Positions 23,258 to 34,527 of a stretch of 64,000 nt of DNA are shown here, piece after piece; positions within the stretch are counted from its first letter, which is position 1; every line of letters starts with the position of its first letter. Position numbers and translations under genes: made by a program. The stretch is from positions 99,675 to 163,674 of the forward strand of contig PDHQ01000064.1 in the NCBI GenBank assembly GCA_003339415.1. The letters run 5' to 3'. The notes under the pieces were generated by a model, which saw nothing but the letters and a program-made list of their open reading frames with translations, did no database searches and was not told where the DNA came from. Origin of the DNA: Ophiocordyceps camponoti-saundersi (nom. inval.). Taxonomy: Eukaryota; Ascomycota; Sordariomycetes; Hypocreales; Ophiocordycipitaceae.

Positions 23258-23785
23258 ATGGCCACATCCCAAGATCCATCAAGAGGAACCTCCGAAATGG
23301 AAGGCTCAAGCTCAGGCGCCGAAGAAAACGGCCTATCCCGCCGAGGCAAAAAGAACAAATCCTCGTCAACAAAGACAAAGACAAAGAAGCGATCAAGCCG
23401 CAAATCCGGCTCTCTCCCCCTCGAAAACCTCCCCGTCTCGGACGTGGCCGACAACGCGGTCGGCACCGTCACCGGCACCCTCGGCTCCGTAGCCAACAAC
23501 ACCATGGACAACCAGTCCGGCGGCGGCGGAGGAGGAGGCGGGAAGAGCGACACCCTCCGGCTACGACTCGATCTAAACCTGGAGATTGAGATTACGCTGA
23601 AAGCAAAGATCCACGGCGATCTAGAGCTTGCGCTTCTGTACGTGTTTTTTTTTTCTGCTTCCCCCTTTTTCTTCTTCTTCCTCTTCTTCGCCTCTTGTTT
23701 TGTTTTTTTTTTTCCCTCCCGAGTCCGTCTGAGTTTATGGGCCATCAACTCTTACACGTGTGTGGCGGGTCATAGCACGGGATAG
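23258..23785 (+). CDS. small basic/Ser-rich protein with LDLNLEIEIT..IHGDL tail
   Basis: Two exons, 23258-23637 and 23776-23785 (129 residues; intron 138 nt, donor GTACGT, acceptor CATAG). The N-terminal half is Ser/Lys-rich (KKNKSSSTKTKTKKRSSRK), then Gly-rich, then TLRLRLDLNLEIEITLKAKI and HGDLELALL, near-identical to the tail of the minus-strand gene at 20368. Both genes split the codon after the last Leu with the same phase and finish with a 10-nt exon, so they are probably paralogues. The intron has no stop in frame; retention would add about 46 mostly hydrophobic residues before the same stop. Function unknown; similar tails occur on fungal LEA-like proteins. Confidence 0.72.
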   Translation: MATSQDPSRGTSEMEGSSSGAEENGLSRRGKKNKSSSTKTKTKKRSSRKSGSLPLENLPVSDVADNAVGTVTGTLGSVANNTMDNQSGGGGGGGGKSDTLRLRLDLNLEIEITLKAKIHGDLELALLYVFFFSASPFFFFFLFFASCFVFFFPSRVRLSLWAINSYTCVAGHSTG

Positions 23786-25420
23786 GCTTCTAGGTTTGTC
23801 TCGTCGGTATTATGAGGAAGAGTTTATACCCTGACTACCTGTTTTGGGGGCGGCGCGGGGGGGAGGGGGGAGAAAGGGTAGTATCATGCATATGCGTGTG
23901 TGCGTGAAGTAGTAGTGAGAGAAAGGGGAAGGGGAGGGGAAGGGGAAGGGGAAAGGGGAGAGAAAAGGGGGGGAGGAGGAGAAAGGAGAAGAGTCAATAT
24001 CTCTCTGCCTCTCTCGTCTCTCTCTCTCTCTCTCTCCATCTCTCTCCATCTCTCTCTCTATACGCACGCAAACCACAACCAGTTCAAGGCAGAGAGCAAT
24101 TGAGCTAATTCAACTTGTAGGAATTGATCATCATCATCTTTTCTCTCTCTCTCTCTCTCTCTCTCTTTATCTCTCTCTCTTCTCTCTATCTCAACGGAGT
24201 TTCTCTCTCTCTTTTCTCTACATCTCTCTACAGCGTCTCTTACTCTATGGTGTTTGTTTCTCCATAGTGTCTCTCTATAGTGTCTCCCTCGCATTCATCT
24301 GCAGAGCCGGGCCTCCGCTGGTATTGAAAACTGGAAACTGGGCAAATAGAACCCAAAATTGAAAAAGGAAATCCTTCAGTACGAAATCCGTAAAAAACGG
24401 CCCCAAGAAAGTGTCTGCAAGTAAGAGATGCTAATGCAACCTCGGGGGGGTGACGTGGGCGGCTACTCATGCAGCCCGTCCTTGGTTGTCCCATATCATT
24501 CTTTCTTCCAACCGCTTCTAACCCCTGCTGGATTCTGATCCGGCATCTGCAGGTTCTTTTTCTCTTCCTCTCTTTTCTTCCTTTCTTTTCCTTTGCTTTC
24601 TCGCGTTCACCTGCTCGTCTCGGAAAACGCGGCAATGGCCTTTCTTTTGGAACCGTGATTATCTATCTTTCTTGTCATTGTATCAAAATAGACAGGATCA
24701 AAGTCATAGAGTAGGTAAGTTGTGAGTTGATACAAAGGGGGTTGGTCCCATGGGGGGTTAAGTGGCACGTGAAGTAATAGGGAAAAGGGGGAGGGGGGTC
24801 TCAACAGCACAACCCTAACCCCAACCACCCCTTAGAACCCCCTTTCTGTCAGAACGGACGAACAGGGTCATGACCGAAGACAACTCAATTCACGTGTATG
24901 TACGGATATGACGGAGATACCGTGATACTACTACACGTCTTTTGTCGCAGTCGTCAACTCCGTAAACCTTGCAGTCAACGCTCTGAGGAGAGGAGGAAAC
25001 CTATTCACCTCTTGTCCGTACCATCATACAACTAACTACCTACCCATACAGATGGTATCACATATACACAGACATGCATCCATGCTTGATTGACTTGTCT
25101 CTTCCTATTTGGGTCTTCTCTTCTTCACTCTTCATCATGTCTCTAATAGGCCTCTATATATGGGTCCCAAGTTGAGGGGACTCCCCCCCCCCCCCCCCCC
25201 CTCCCCTAGTCAGTCCTTCTCCTCCACCCTCCCCCCCGGTCTCTCCCCGGAGCCTAAGGACAGGTCAAGACTTATCAATGTACCTACTATGGTATAAACG
25301 AGTCAAAGAACAGTTTACTATAGGCGGAGAAAAACATTCCCCCCTCTCTGTGCTTATATCGACCTTCTCTCCCTTAAACCTTCTTCTCCCCCGCTTTTCT
25401 CTATCCCGAGCATCTCCATC
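23786..25420. other. 1.6-kb intergenic region rich in purine/pyrimidine repeats
   Basis: GGGGAA-type runs at 23915-23970, CT tracts at 24000-24230 and a C run of about 21 at 25183-25202. No frame with a recognisable domain. The last 150 bp before 25421 are pyrimidine-rich, as in many fungal promoters. Confidence 0.5.
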
Positions 25421-26086
25421 ATGGATACAGCTCCCAAGACATCATCATCATCATCTCCCCCCTCTCCTCCCCCCACGACAGACGGAGAAAAGCCCAACGG
25501 TGACGATTCCTCCTCGACCAAGGAACGAAAGCCCAACGGCGACGATTCATCACGCTCGAGCACCTCCACGCCATCCATCCCGGAGCCGACGACGGCGACG
25601 ACCGACCTCGAGGGTGGCGTCGTCGACGAGTTCGGCAACGTCGTCGACGGCAACGGCGCCGTCATAGGACGCGTCTCCGGTGACCTCCCCTCCATGGTCG
25701 GCCGTCCCGTCGACGCTCAAGGCCGGGTTTTCGACGCTGAGGGCCAGACGGCTGGATACGTGGAGGAGAGCTTCGTGAGCCGTCGTAGGAGAAGGCTGGG
25801 AGGAGGTCTCAGCGTCGATGACGACGGTACCATCTACGACGAAGACGGTCAGCCTGTTGGGACCCTCAACGTCAAGCCGTCGTTGGCAGGGGGCGAGAAG
25901 GCTTCAGCTGGGCCAGGACCGGGGTTGGCGTCAGCCGATTCCAAGGCACAGCCGCAGCAGCAGCAGCAGCGGCAACAGCCACATACACCAAGCCCTTCCG
26001 AGGTTTGCCTCGATATCAAGTCTACTCACGACGGGATACAGCTCATCATCAAGATCCCTACCATCTTCAAGGGAGCCGCCGGGTAG
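25421..26086 (+). CDS. DUF3659 (LEA-domain-like) small protein
   Basis: Single-exon gene of 221 residues. After a Ser/Pro-rich start (MDTAPKTSSSSSPPSPPP) comes one full DUF3659-type repeat (GGVVDEFGNVVDGNGAVIGR then MVGRPVDAQGRVFDAEGQTA) and a half repeat (LSVDDDGTIYDEDGQPVGTL). A QQQQQRQQ stretch follows, and the chain ends with EVCLDIKSTHDGIQLIIKIP. The same repeat type fills the large gene at 26900, so these are related neighbours in tandem orientation. DUF3659 proteins are annotated in fungi as LEA-domain proteins; a stress or desiccation role is assumed by name, not shown. No signal peptide or membrane segment is evident. Confidence 0.82.
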   Translation: MDTAPKTSSSSSPPSPPPTTDGEKPNGDDSSSTKERKPNGDDSSRSSTSTPSIPEPTTATTDLEGGVVDEFGNVVDGNGAVIGRVSGDLPSMVGRPVDAQGRVFDAEGQTAGYVEESFVSRRRRRLGGGLSVDDDGTIYDEDGQPVGTLNVKPSLAGGEKASAGPGPGLASADSKAQPQQQQQRQQPHTPSPSEVCLDIKSTHDGIQLIIKIPTIFKGAAG

Positions 26087-26899
26087 AGAGACATAACTTG
26101 CATACATACCTACTCCATATATGGATGTATGAACATGTATGTCTGTATATATCCCTGGGAGGGTGTATGCTTCTGCATAGAAGAGAAGCAAGAAAACGTA
26201 AAGGTCCTGGAAAGGAACCAATGACAGCAGCCAATTCATCTATATGACACCAATCGCTTCTCTCTCCCTCCCTCCCTCCCTTCTTCCCAGCCTCTCTCTC
26301 TCTCTCTCTTCCTTCATCCATCCATCCATCCATCCATCCCTCACGGAGCTGCATCCCATACATACATACATACATACATACCACATACATCCATGCATCA
26401 TGGCTCACCCCCCCTCCCTCCCCTCCTCCTCCCTAGCTCGGCAAGCAGCCAAACACATCGTCTCTCGTGAGGTGAATGAAACACGAGGCCAACGTCACAA
26501 AAAAAAGCATGCATGCCGCGTAAGGCTAGTCAACGTGGGAAGGGTGTCCAAGACCCCGGGGAAAACCTGCTTTGCCCATCTCCAGACGATCTCGATGCCA
26601 CTTCTCTTTGCCCCCCAAGACACGTAGGGTTTTTGGTGGAACAAAGGATCTTTGCAATATTGCGTCACATGTGGCCGTCTTCGTCTATGACGCACCCGCC
26701 CATGACCGCCCCGATCGTTTTCCTTACCTTGAAGCTGAGTCTGGCGAGGGAAAACTTGTTTTTGAGACACGCAGCTTTGCTTTCCTATAAAATAGCAGTG
26801 TGACTGTCGTTGAGACGCGTGAGACAGGGTTTCTTGCCTTAGTTAATATCAGTATTTCTTCGACGACGCAGATAATAAGCAGCTTCATATCAAGATATC
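26087..26899. other. intergenic region between the two DUF3659 genes
   Basis: About 810 bp. It holds a CCTC/CATC repeat block (26260-26340) and a CATA run (26358-26380). No gene supported. The 100 bp before 26900 are AT-richer and probably the leader of the large gene. Confidence 0.5.
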
Positions 26900-29800
26900 A
26901 TGCCCGTCAAGAACCCCTTCTCCGTCCCGGGCAGCTGGGGTAAAGACACTGGCGAGGGCGAAACAGCTTGTAAATTCTCTCCCTCTCAGTCTTCCACTTG
27001 CTCTCTGGGTTCCCCTTTTGTTTGCTAACTCCCGAGCTTAACAGCCACGACAAACAACTCCGAGGCCATCCCTCGAAACGCCGCCGGCATCGTCGACAAG
27101 TCAGGCGACATCGTAGACCAGTCGGGCAAGCCCATCGGCAACGTCTCGGACGCAAAGGACGCCGAGGCCCTGGCCGGAAGCGCCGTCACCACCACCGGAG
27201 ACATCATCAACGCCGAGGGAGACATCCTCGGCAAGGCTACGCTCGAGAGCGAATACACCACCAGGCCGGACAGCAAGAGCGGTGGCTGGAACGTTCTCGG
27301 AAAGACCAAGGGTGTTATTCAGACGGTTGATAACATCAGGGGGCCCGTCAACAAGTCGTTTGAAATCGCTGGGAACTTGACGAATCTTCAGGGGAAATCT
27401 GGCGACAAGACCAGCGGTGTCAAGGGCGGAGAAGACCAGCATTCGGCTACCAGCAAGGGAGAGCACAAGGATATCCCCAGCAGTGGGAAGGATGCTGTCG
27501 ACAAGTCAGCTACAAGCAACGCGGAGGATGTCAAGGGCAGCGCAGTCGACTCGAAAGGGGTAGACGAAAAGGGCAGCTCTATAAGCAAGCCTGCAGAAGC
27601 CAACGCCTCGCAAACAGACAAGACGGCCAGCTTCGCCGACGCAAACCACCAACCGCCTATCCAGCTCCAAGACAACGACGAGGCGACGGATCAAGGAACG
27701 GCGAAACATGACGCGTCCGCCTCCGCCGCATCCACTGCCGGCAAACAGGACACGGAGCAGAAGCTGTCCAAGGCCGACAGTCAAGTGCGCTCCGAGGCTG
27801 ATCGCAAGACGACGACCGACGCAGATGAGCCTCTAACAATGAAAGACCCTGTACCGATCGATGAGAGCGAGACGGGTGTAAAGTCTGAGCCTTTGAAGCC
27901 GGCGGACTCGGTTTCGGAGGATGGATCCGCAACGGCGCCGGGTCATGAGGCTACGGAGAAGGATCCTTCTGCTTTGGCGGAGGAGCGCAGCAAAGGGTCA
28001 GCTCTGCCTTCTGATCAAGTCAAAAGCGAAGTTCGTGGGACGGACAAGGCTGCCTCGGAGATGGCTTCTCACAAGACAGCCGACAAGGCTCCTTCAGGCC
28101 TTTCTACCGAGAAACAAAAGGATGAAGCCCTCTCTGAGCTGCCAGCGGATGGGAAAGGTTCAGAACTGGCAGCTGAAAAGGCTCCTACTGAACTGCAGTC
28201 TAAGAAGGGAACGGAAAACGCATCATCAGAGTTGGTTCCGGAGCAATCGAAGGACAAAGCACCATCAGACTTGGCGGCAGCGGCAGAGCAGACGAAAGGA
28301 GCAGCTCCGTCGGATGTCGGTTCCGACAAGCTCACCAAGTCGACACTCTCTAAGCTGAACGAGGAACAGCCGACGGGTGAAGCAGGAGAGACTGAAGCAA
28401 AAGAGTTGGGAGTCGACAAAGCGACGGATAAAGCTCCCTCTGATCTCGGCTCTCAAAGAGGAGCAGATGTGGAAGGCAAAGCACCGTCTGCTCTGGGATC
28501 GGTGAAGACGGCAGAAAAGGTCCCTTCCGAATTGGCTTCCAAGAAAGAGCCTTCAGAAAAAGGCACAACGACTACGGAGCAGGCTGACGAGGAAGCCCGT
28601 CTAGGGGTTGAAGCCGAAGGTGAAGAAGGCTTGGGCGAGAAAGCCGAGTCAAAACTTGGAGATGCCACCGCTGCAGAAGCCGGACAAGAAGAGGAGCCGA
28701 CGAAAGAAGAGGAGCCGACGAAAGAGGAGGAGTTGAAGGAAGAGGGGATGGAGAAAGAAGAGGAGAAGAAAGCGCTGAAATACAGCCTCCTCAAAGGCAC
28801 AAAGGTCAACAAGTCCGGGAAACTGGTCGACAGCGACGGAGACGTTATCGGCAAGGTGGTGGAGGGAAACGTCAAGAAGCTGATCGGCAAGATAGCCGAC
28901 GAAGAAGGCTATATCAAGGACGATGAGGGAAACAAGATTGGCCGTGGCGAACCCCTTCCCGATGACGAACTGCCTGAAGATTTGCTTGACGAACTTTCGA
29001 AGAAGATGGAAGAGGAGGAGAAAGACAAGTCTACGGAACCTCCTCTGGATTACAGCGTTCTCAAAGGCACCAGAGTCAACAAAGCAGGTAACCTCGTCGA
29101 CAGCGACGGAGACATCATCGGCAGATTGGTCGAGGGAGACGCGAAGCAGCTCATCGGAAGACGAGCCGACGAAGAGGGCTACATCTGGAACGACTCCGGC
29201 AAGAAGGTCGGACGAGGCGAGCCCATTCCCCAGGGAGAGCGAGACGCAGCCAAAGCCTTCGCCCCCTTTGAAAACTTCCCCGACGCCGTCGTCGAAGCAG
29301 ATGGACGAGTCATGTCTGAAGGTCGACAGGTCGGCACCGTCATCGATGGCGATCCTAAGCGACTCAAAGGCAGTCGCGTAGACGAAGACGGAGACATACT
29401 CGACCGTCGCGGCAACGTCGTCGGCAAAGCCGAGGCATGGGACGAGCCGGAACCGCCGCCAGAAGAGGAGCCGGAACCACCTCCAGATAGGTCAGCGCTG
29501 GCCGGCAAGCGCGTCAACAAGGCCGGCAACGTCGTCGACTCCGCCGGCGTCATCTACGGACGCGTCGTCGAGGGCAACGTAGCCAATCTCGTGGGCCGGA
29601 TGTGCAACCGCGAAGGCAACGTGATGAGCGAGTCCGGAGAGATCATCGGCAGAGCGGAGCTGGTACCGGAACATGAGCGGGAGGGAAAGCGCGACGGACC
29701 CTTCGCCGAACTCGTCGGCTGCACCGTCACGCGAGAGGGGAAAGTGGTGACTTCGGCGGGAGACGTCGTCGGTCGACTCACGTCCGGTGACGGCAAGATT

Positions 29801-30908
29801 CTCTACGGACGGTCCGTCGACGAAGATGGCGATGTCGTCGATCGTAACGGCAACGTCCTGGGCAAGGCGGAGAGATGGGAGGAGCCTGTGGTGGAGAAGA
29901 AGCGCGACGCTCTCGCTGGTCGGAAGGTGAATCGTGAGGGAAACGTGGTTGACGAAGACGGCAACATCATCGGTCGTCTCACCAGCGGTGATCTCGGAAT
30001 CTGCGCCGGCAAAGAGATTGACGACGACGGCGACGTCATCAACTCCAAAGGCATGACCATCGGCCACGTCAACCGTCTAGAAGACATCCCCGCCGAGCCG
30101 GAACCCGAAGCCGAAGTAGAAGAACCGGAAGAAACACCCGAAGAGAAAGAAAAGCGAGAACAAGCCGAGAAAGATCGCAAACTCGCTCAACAACTATCCG
30201 GCGCAATAGAGCAATCCCTCGATCGAATCCGTCCAATCTGCAAAATGATCCTCGACAAAATCGAAACAGCAGAACGGACGCCCAAGGAAGAACTCGACGA
30301 GGAAAAGCTCGTACGCGACGTAAAGCCTCTAATCGAAGAAGGAGGTCGCGTCCTCACTGAAACAAACGGCGTCATCCGCGGCCTCGATCCCGACGGCCGT
30401 ATCCAGCGTAATGCAAAGGCTAAGGCGGGCACGCGAGAGGCTACGCCCGAGGAGCATCACCTCGCTGAGCTGCTGAAGGAGTTGACGGGGACGGTGTCGG
30501 AGACGATTGATAAGGCTAGGAGGAAGATTGATGGGATGCCGCATGCGAAGAAGGAGCTTAACCCCCTTTGGGGCCTGTTGTCGGAGCCGCTCTTCCAGAT
30601 CCTGGCAGCCGTTGGTCTTTTACTGAACGGCGTTCTTGGTCTTGTTGGACGATTGGTGAGTTTCCCCCTTTTTCTCTCTCTTATCCCCCCCCCCTTTTTC
30701 TGCTCTTCCCCTTGACAGGGAGAGGTGGGTGAGTGTTGGGGAAATCATGTTTTACTGACCACGATTACACACACACACACAGCTGAGCGGTCTCGGTCTG
30801 GGAGGCTTGATCGATAATCTCCTAGGCGGTCTGGGCTTGAACAAGATTCTCGGCTCTCTTGGTCTGGGAGGTGCCCTGGATGCGTTGACGGGTAAGAAGA
30901 AGAAATGA
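26900..30908 (+). CDS. large DUF3659 repeat protein (LEA-domain-like), 1268 residues
   Basis: Three exons: 26900-26969, 27045-30655, 30783-30908 (introns 75 and 127 nt). A first DUF3659-like unit (GIVDKSGDIVDQSGKPIGNV) sits near residue 40. Residues about 130-590 are low-complexity, rich in Lys, Ser, Glu and Ala, with a degenerate unit around KAPSxLxSxK. Six more DUF3659 copies follow (from about 28785, 29055, 29265, 29500, 29700 and 29905), each of the form VNKxGNxVDSDGxxIGRxVE followed by GRxxDEDGxIxDxxGNxIG. The C-terminal 280 residues resemble the domain usual after DUF3659 (QSLDRIRPICKMILDKIETA) and end in Gly/Leu-rich segments (LSGLGLGGLIDNLLGGLGL) before KKKK. Such proteins are called LEA-domain proteins in fungi; their molecular function is not established. 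Confidence 0.9.
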
Positions 30909-31389
30909 TGTCGTGTTTTTTTTGCTGTAGGTTTCAGCTACTGTTGTTTGTTTATTTTGCGTCTCATTAAGTAGTCTGTTAGTTGGTTATTGTGTAATGA
31001 ATGAACTGCTTTCTCTTCTCTTTCTTCTCTACTGTTTCACCAGAAAAGAGGCACGTTCTGCGTGTTGAATCAGGTGAGATTAGATGATGAAGACGCGAAC
31101 AGCAATAGTAAGACCTCGTCATCTCCTAACAAAAACTCACATGACAATGGGACGATGAAGATATGAAAATGAAATTGCTCGTGTTGTTTCTCCATGCCAT
31201 TCAACCCTCCCTCTTCGCTTTCCCACGCCCCCCTTATTCTCACCAACAACACGCAAAAAAAGCAGCAACTAGCTAAAAACCATCCCCCAAAAAAACAAGT
31301 CGGTATCTACGAAATTATACGTACAATTTCATTTCCCTTTTCTTTCTTTCCCCCCCCCCAATTAGATCGAAGAAGAAAAAACTCCCGAA
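30909..31389. other. convergent intergenic region
   Basis: About 480 bp between two convergent 3' ends; A/T-rich with short homopolymers. No gene seen. Confidence 0.5.
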
Positions 31390-32147
31390 TCACAGAGCAA
31401 AAGCCATGGCAACCAGACCAAGAGCAGCAGCCGGCGCGGCCGTGATAGCCGCGGCGAGACCGTGAGAGGTAGACGTAGCCGTAGCCCGAGATCCAGAGGT
31501 GGAAGACGAAGCGGCGGCGTTGGCGGTGCCGGAAGAAGAAGAAGAAGACGACGACTCATCCGTGTCCGTCTGGGTCGAGGCAGCTCCGGTGGCCGTGCCG
31601 GAGGAGGAGGAGGCGGCGCCGTCTACGCTGGAGTCGCTGCTGCTGCTGCTGCTGCTGTCTCCCGCACCGGCGACGGCGTGCTGGTTGTCGGGGGTGCCGA
31701 TGGAGTGAGTGTAGAAGTTGTCGTTGATGCACTTCTCAACGCATGCGGTGTAAGCCTTGGTGGCGCCCGGCGTACCGTCTCCCTGTTCGCACTTGGCGGT
31801 ACAGTTGTTGGTGGCCGCGGCCTGCTTCTGATCAGGGGAAGGGACCTATTGTTTATCAAATCAGTAAAATGGAACAACGAGGGACAGCGAGAAGGAAGCT
31901 TCATCAAGGAGAGAGAGGGAAAAAAAAATACCGTGATACAGTGAGCCTTGCACTTGGCATCACCCGGAGCACAAGCATCAAGACAGGCATTGGCAGACTG
32001 CTGAGCCGGGGAAAGCTCCTGCGTGTAAGAAGGCTTTGCGTCTTCAGTCGCCGACGACGAGGCAACAGACGCGTCGGCCGAAGAGCTGCCCTGGGCGTTG
32101 ACGGCGAGGGCGAAGACGCCGCTGGCGATGAGGCTTTGGAAACGCAT
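31390..32147 (-). CDS. Cys-containing, Ser-rich, probably GPI-anchored surface protein
   Basis: Two exons, 32147-31932 and 31845-31390, with an 86-nt intron in phase 0 (223 residues). A signal peptide (MRFQSLIASGVFALAVNAQG) is followed by a small Cys-rich module: ACLDACAPGDAKCKAHC, then NNCTAKCEQGD and ACVEKCINDNF, eight or nine cysteines in CxxxC pairs. A long Ser/Thr/Ala stretch (SSSSSSDSSVDGAASSSSG) leads to a hydrophobic C-terminus (ITAAPAAALGLVAMAFAL) that fits a GPI-anchor signal. This is the layout of fungal cell-wall or plasma-membrane proteins. No enzyme domain is visible. The ATG begins exactly at the signal peptide. Confidence 0.82.
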
Positions 32148-32436
32148 GATGATGAGAAGAGGTTGAGAGAGAGTGTGGGAAGAGTGAGTGAGAAGGGGAA
32201 AGTGATGTTCGGCTGCAGCGAGCGCGTGTGTGTGTGAGAGAGACAAAAAAGAGGTTGAAGGAGAAGGATGGGGATTAAGCGAGAGACTGTGAGAGTAAAG
32301 GAGAAGAAGAAATACGAAGAAGAAGATCAACGGTTTGGACTGGGGGGGGGGGGGAGAAGAAGAGCTTGAATGACCTTTATTTAAACCCCGGAACCACGGC
32401 GAGCCAGGGGGGGGGGGGGGGGGGGGAAAGGAAGAG

Positions 32437-32467
<31 letters not shown>

Positions 32468-34362
32468 GGAGGGGAGAGAGAGAGAGGGGGGAGGGGGGGG
32501 GGGGGAAAAAAAAAGAGCATGATGGTGGAAGAGGGGGGGGCGTGTGTAATCGAGCATGTATGACGAGTGACTAGAGATGCAGGTAGGTATGTGTGTAGGT
32601 ACAGTGTGTCTGTCTATAAGCAAGCACGGTAAAAATAGGGGGGAAGAGAATTGTTTACTCACTTTCTCACTCGTTGAGCCTGATGAAGCCCGGGGGGGAG
32701 AGAGAGTGTGTGTGTGTGGTAGTGCCAAGTGGTGGTAGTGGGTGATGGTGGTGGTGGTGAGAGAGTGGTGTGTCCGGTAACCGCCAACCGAGGCAACGAA
32801 GAGAGAGAGAGAGAGACTACGGGGATTGCCATGCTAACCACCCTCATTGACTCAAACGGACTTTGTCTTGCATCGTTTACTACCTACCTCAGGCTACCTG
32901 AGCCCGTTGCGTGTGAGTGTATGTATGTATGTACATATGTATCCGTATGTATGTGTGTGAGAGCATCTATCCGTTTACTCTTCCCGGCTCTTCATCTAGA
33001 TGTAATTGCTTCCTTTTTTTTTGTTCTCTCTGAGAAAAAAAAGGACAACGTCCGCATCTAAACTCAGGCAGAGGAAGGGGGAGTTTTAACATGCACACGA
33101 ACGGATACATATAGCCGTGACACATTGGAAAAGAAATACGAAAGCACCTGACACACACACATCATCGATGGCTTCGTATATATGTATGTATGTATGTAAA
33201 CGCGTGTGAAGAGAAGAGAAGAGAAGATGACGAGGAGAGAGAAAAAAAAGGGGGTGGTGGTACTCCGTCTCCGTATGTGTGAGAGTACCTATGTATGTGT
33301 GCGTACCTAAGCAAGCATTGTTGTCTCTCACGTACGGACACAGAGACGGATACACAACAATAAATGCATGCATCTTTTACTCTCTCACTCACTCACTCAC
33401 TCACACCCCCAATGTCCAGCCGGTATGGACCTACCTATGCAACGACATCATCCACATATCGCACCTTGGACGACGGTTACCTCCCCCCCCCCCCCCGGTC
33501 CCCTTCCCTCCCTCCAAGACATCCATGTCTCCTCCATCTCTTCCTTCTTTTTTTCCTTCCCCCCCCAACGGCGAGTTCATGCCGAACAAGACCAAAAAAA
33601 ACACACACACACACACACACACACTACAGCTGTCTCGGCAGAAACAATCCGGATTCTCTCTTTCTCTTTCTTTCTTACTTTGTTTCGTTTCGTTTCCCGG
33701 GGAAGTTTTCTTTTTTCTCTCTCTCGACTTCTTTGTCTTTGTATTTTCCTTTCTCCCACCCCCGGGAAAATCTCATCTTATTGTTGACGCTCGCGGGTAT
33801 TGCTGACGACGACGCGTCGATACGAGACATCTCATACATGCAACACACACACACACACACCCCCCGTAACCGTACCTACCTAGTAACTACCTACCCAGGT
33901 AGGTATCCGTAAAGAAGTGGTCGTGAACTTATTCACACACATCTCCCTCTCCCCCCTTTTCAGCTTATCCGCTCCCCCGTTAAGATGGCTCGCCTGCTTC
34001 CTGCGTCCACACATCGGAGCATTACCAAGAAAAAAAGACGCCGCGCAAGATGTTGTATCCGTGCATATGTGTGTAATTCGATGCATGCAGAGGCATTCTG
34101 CACATACATTCATACATACATACATACCTACATACCTACACACGTATGCATGTACGGATATATTCATGCATCCAGCAGATCAGAGCCGCCCGCCTCGTCT
34201 TCGTCCGATCTCGCCACGTGATTCCCTTTTCCCAACCCCACTCCCCGGTCCGACCGGTCCCGATATTTTCTTCTTCCCATCTTCCCACTTACGCGTCTCA
34301 ACGACGTGTCATCGGCGCTGTCGATCTATAGCGCCTTCTTCTTCTTCCTTGGCGCCACCATT

Positions 34363-34396
<34 letters not shown>

Positions 34397-34527
34397 CCAT
34401 CTCCAGTCGATATTCACATCTCGTTACTTCTCTCGCCATCTTCAACCGCCACCAACCGACCACCACCACCATCGTCGTCATCGTCTTCCCGTCCCGTTCC
34501 CCCCTTCCCCCCCAAAAAGTTTCCGCC
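32148..34527. other. 2.4-kb divergent intergenic region with G tracts and microsatellites
   Basis: Lies between the GPI-type gene (minus) and the MtnB gene (plus). It contains long G runs (32342-32505), TG, AC and GTAT repeats (32705-33200), CT tracts (34360-34395) and CATA runs near 34110. Many frames here are open only because of repeats; none shows a domain. Confidence 0.5.
32342..32505. repeat. cluster of long G homopolymers
   Basis: Runs of about 13 G (32342-32354), 20 G (32407-32426), 25 G (32441-32465) and 13 G (32493-32505) lie within 165 bp, separated by GA-rich spacers, some 200-360 bp upstream of the minus-strand GPI-type gene. Such spacing could form G-quadruplexes. Confidence 0.8.

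Noticed and set aside
27001..27330. Arg/His-rich frame at 26998-27330
   Set aside because: Out of frame with the DUF3659 gene that covers the same bases; no motif.
33279..33912. Overlapping frames of 139-182 codons
   Set aside because: All three frames are open because of CT, AC and C-rich repeats; no conserved segment.
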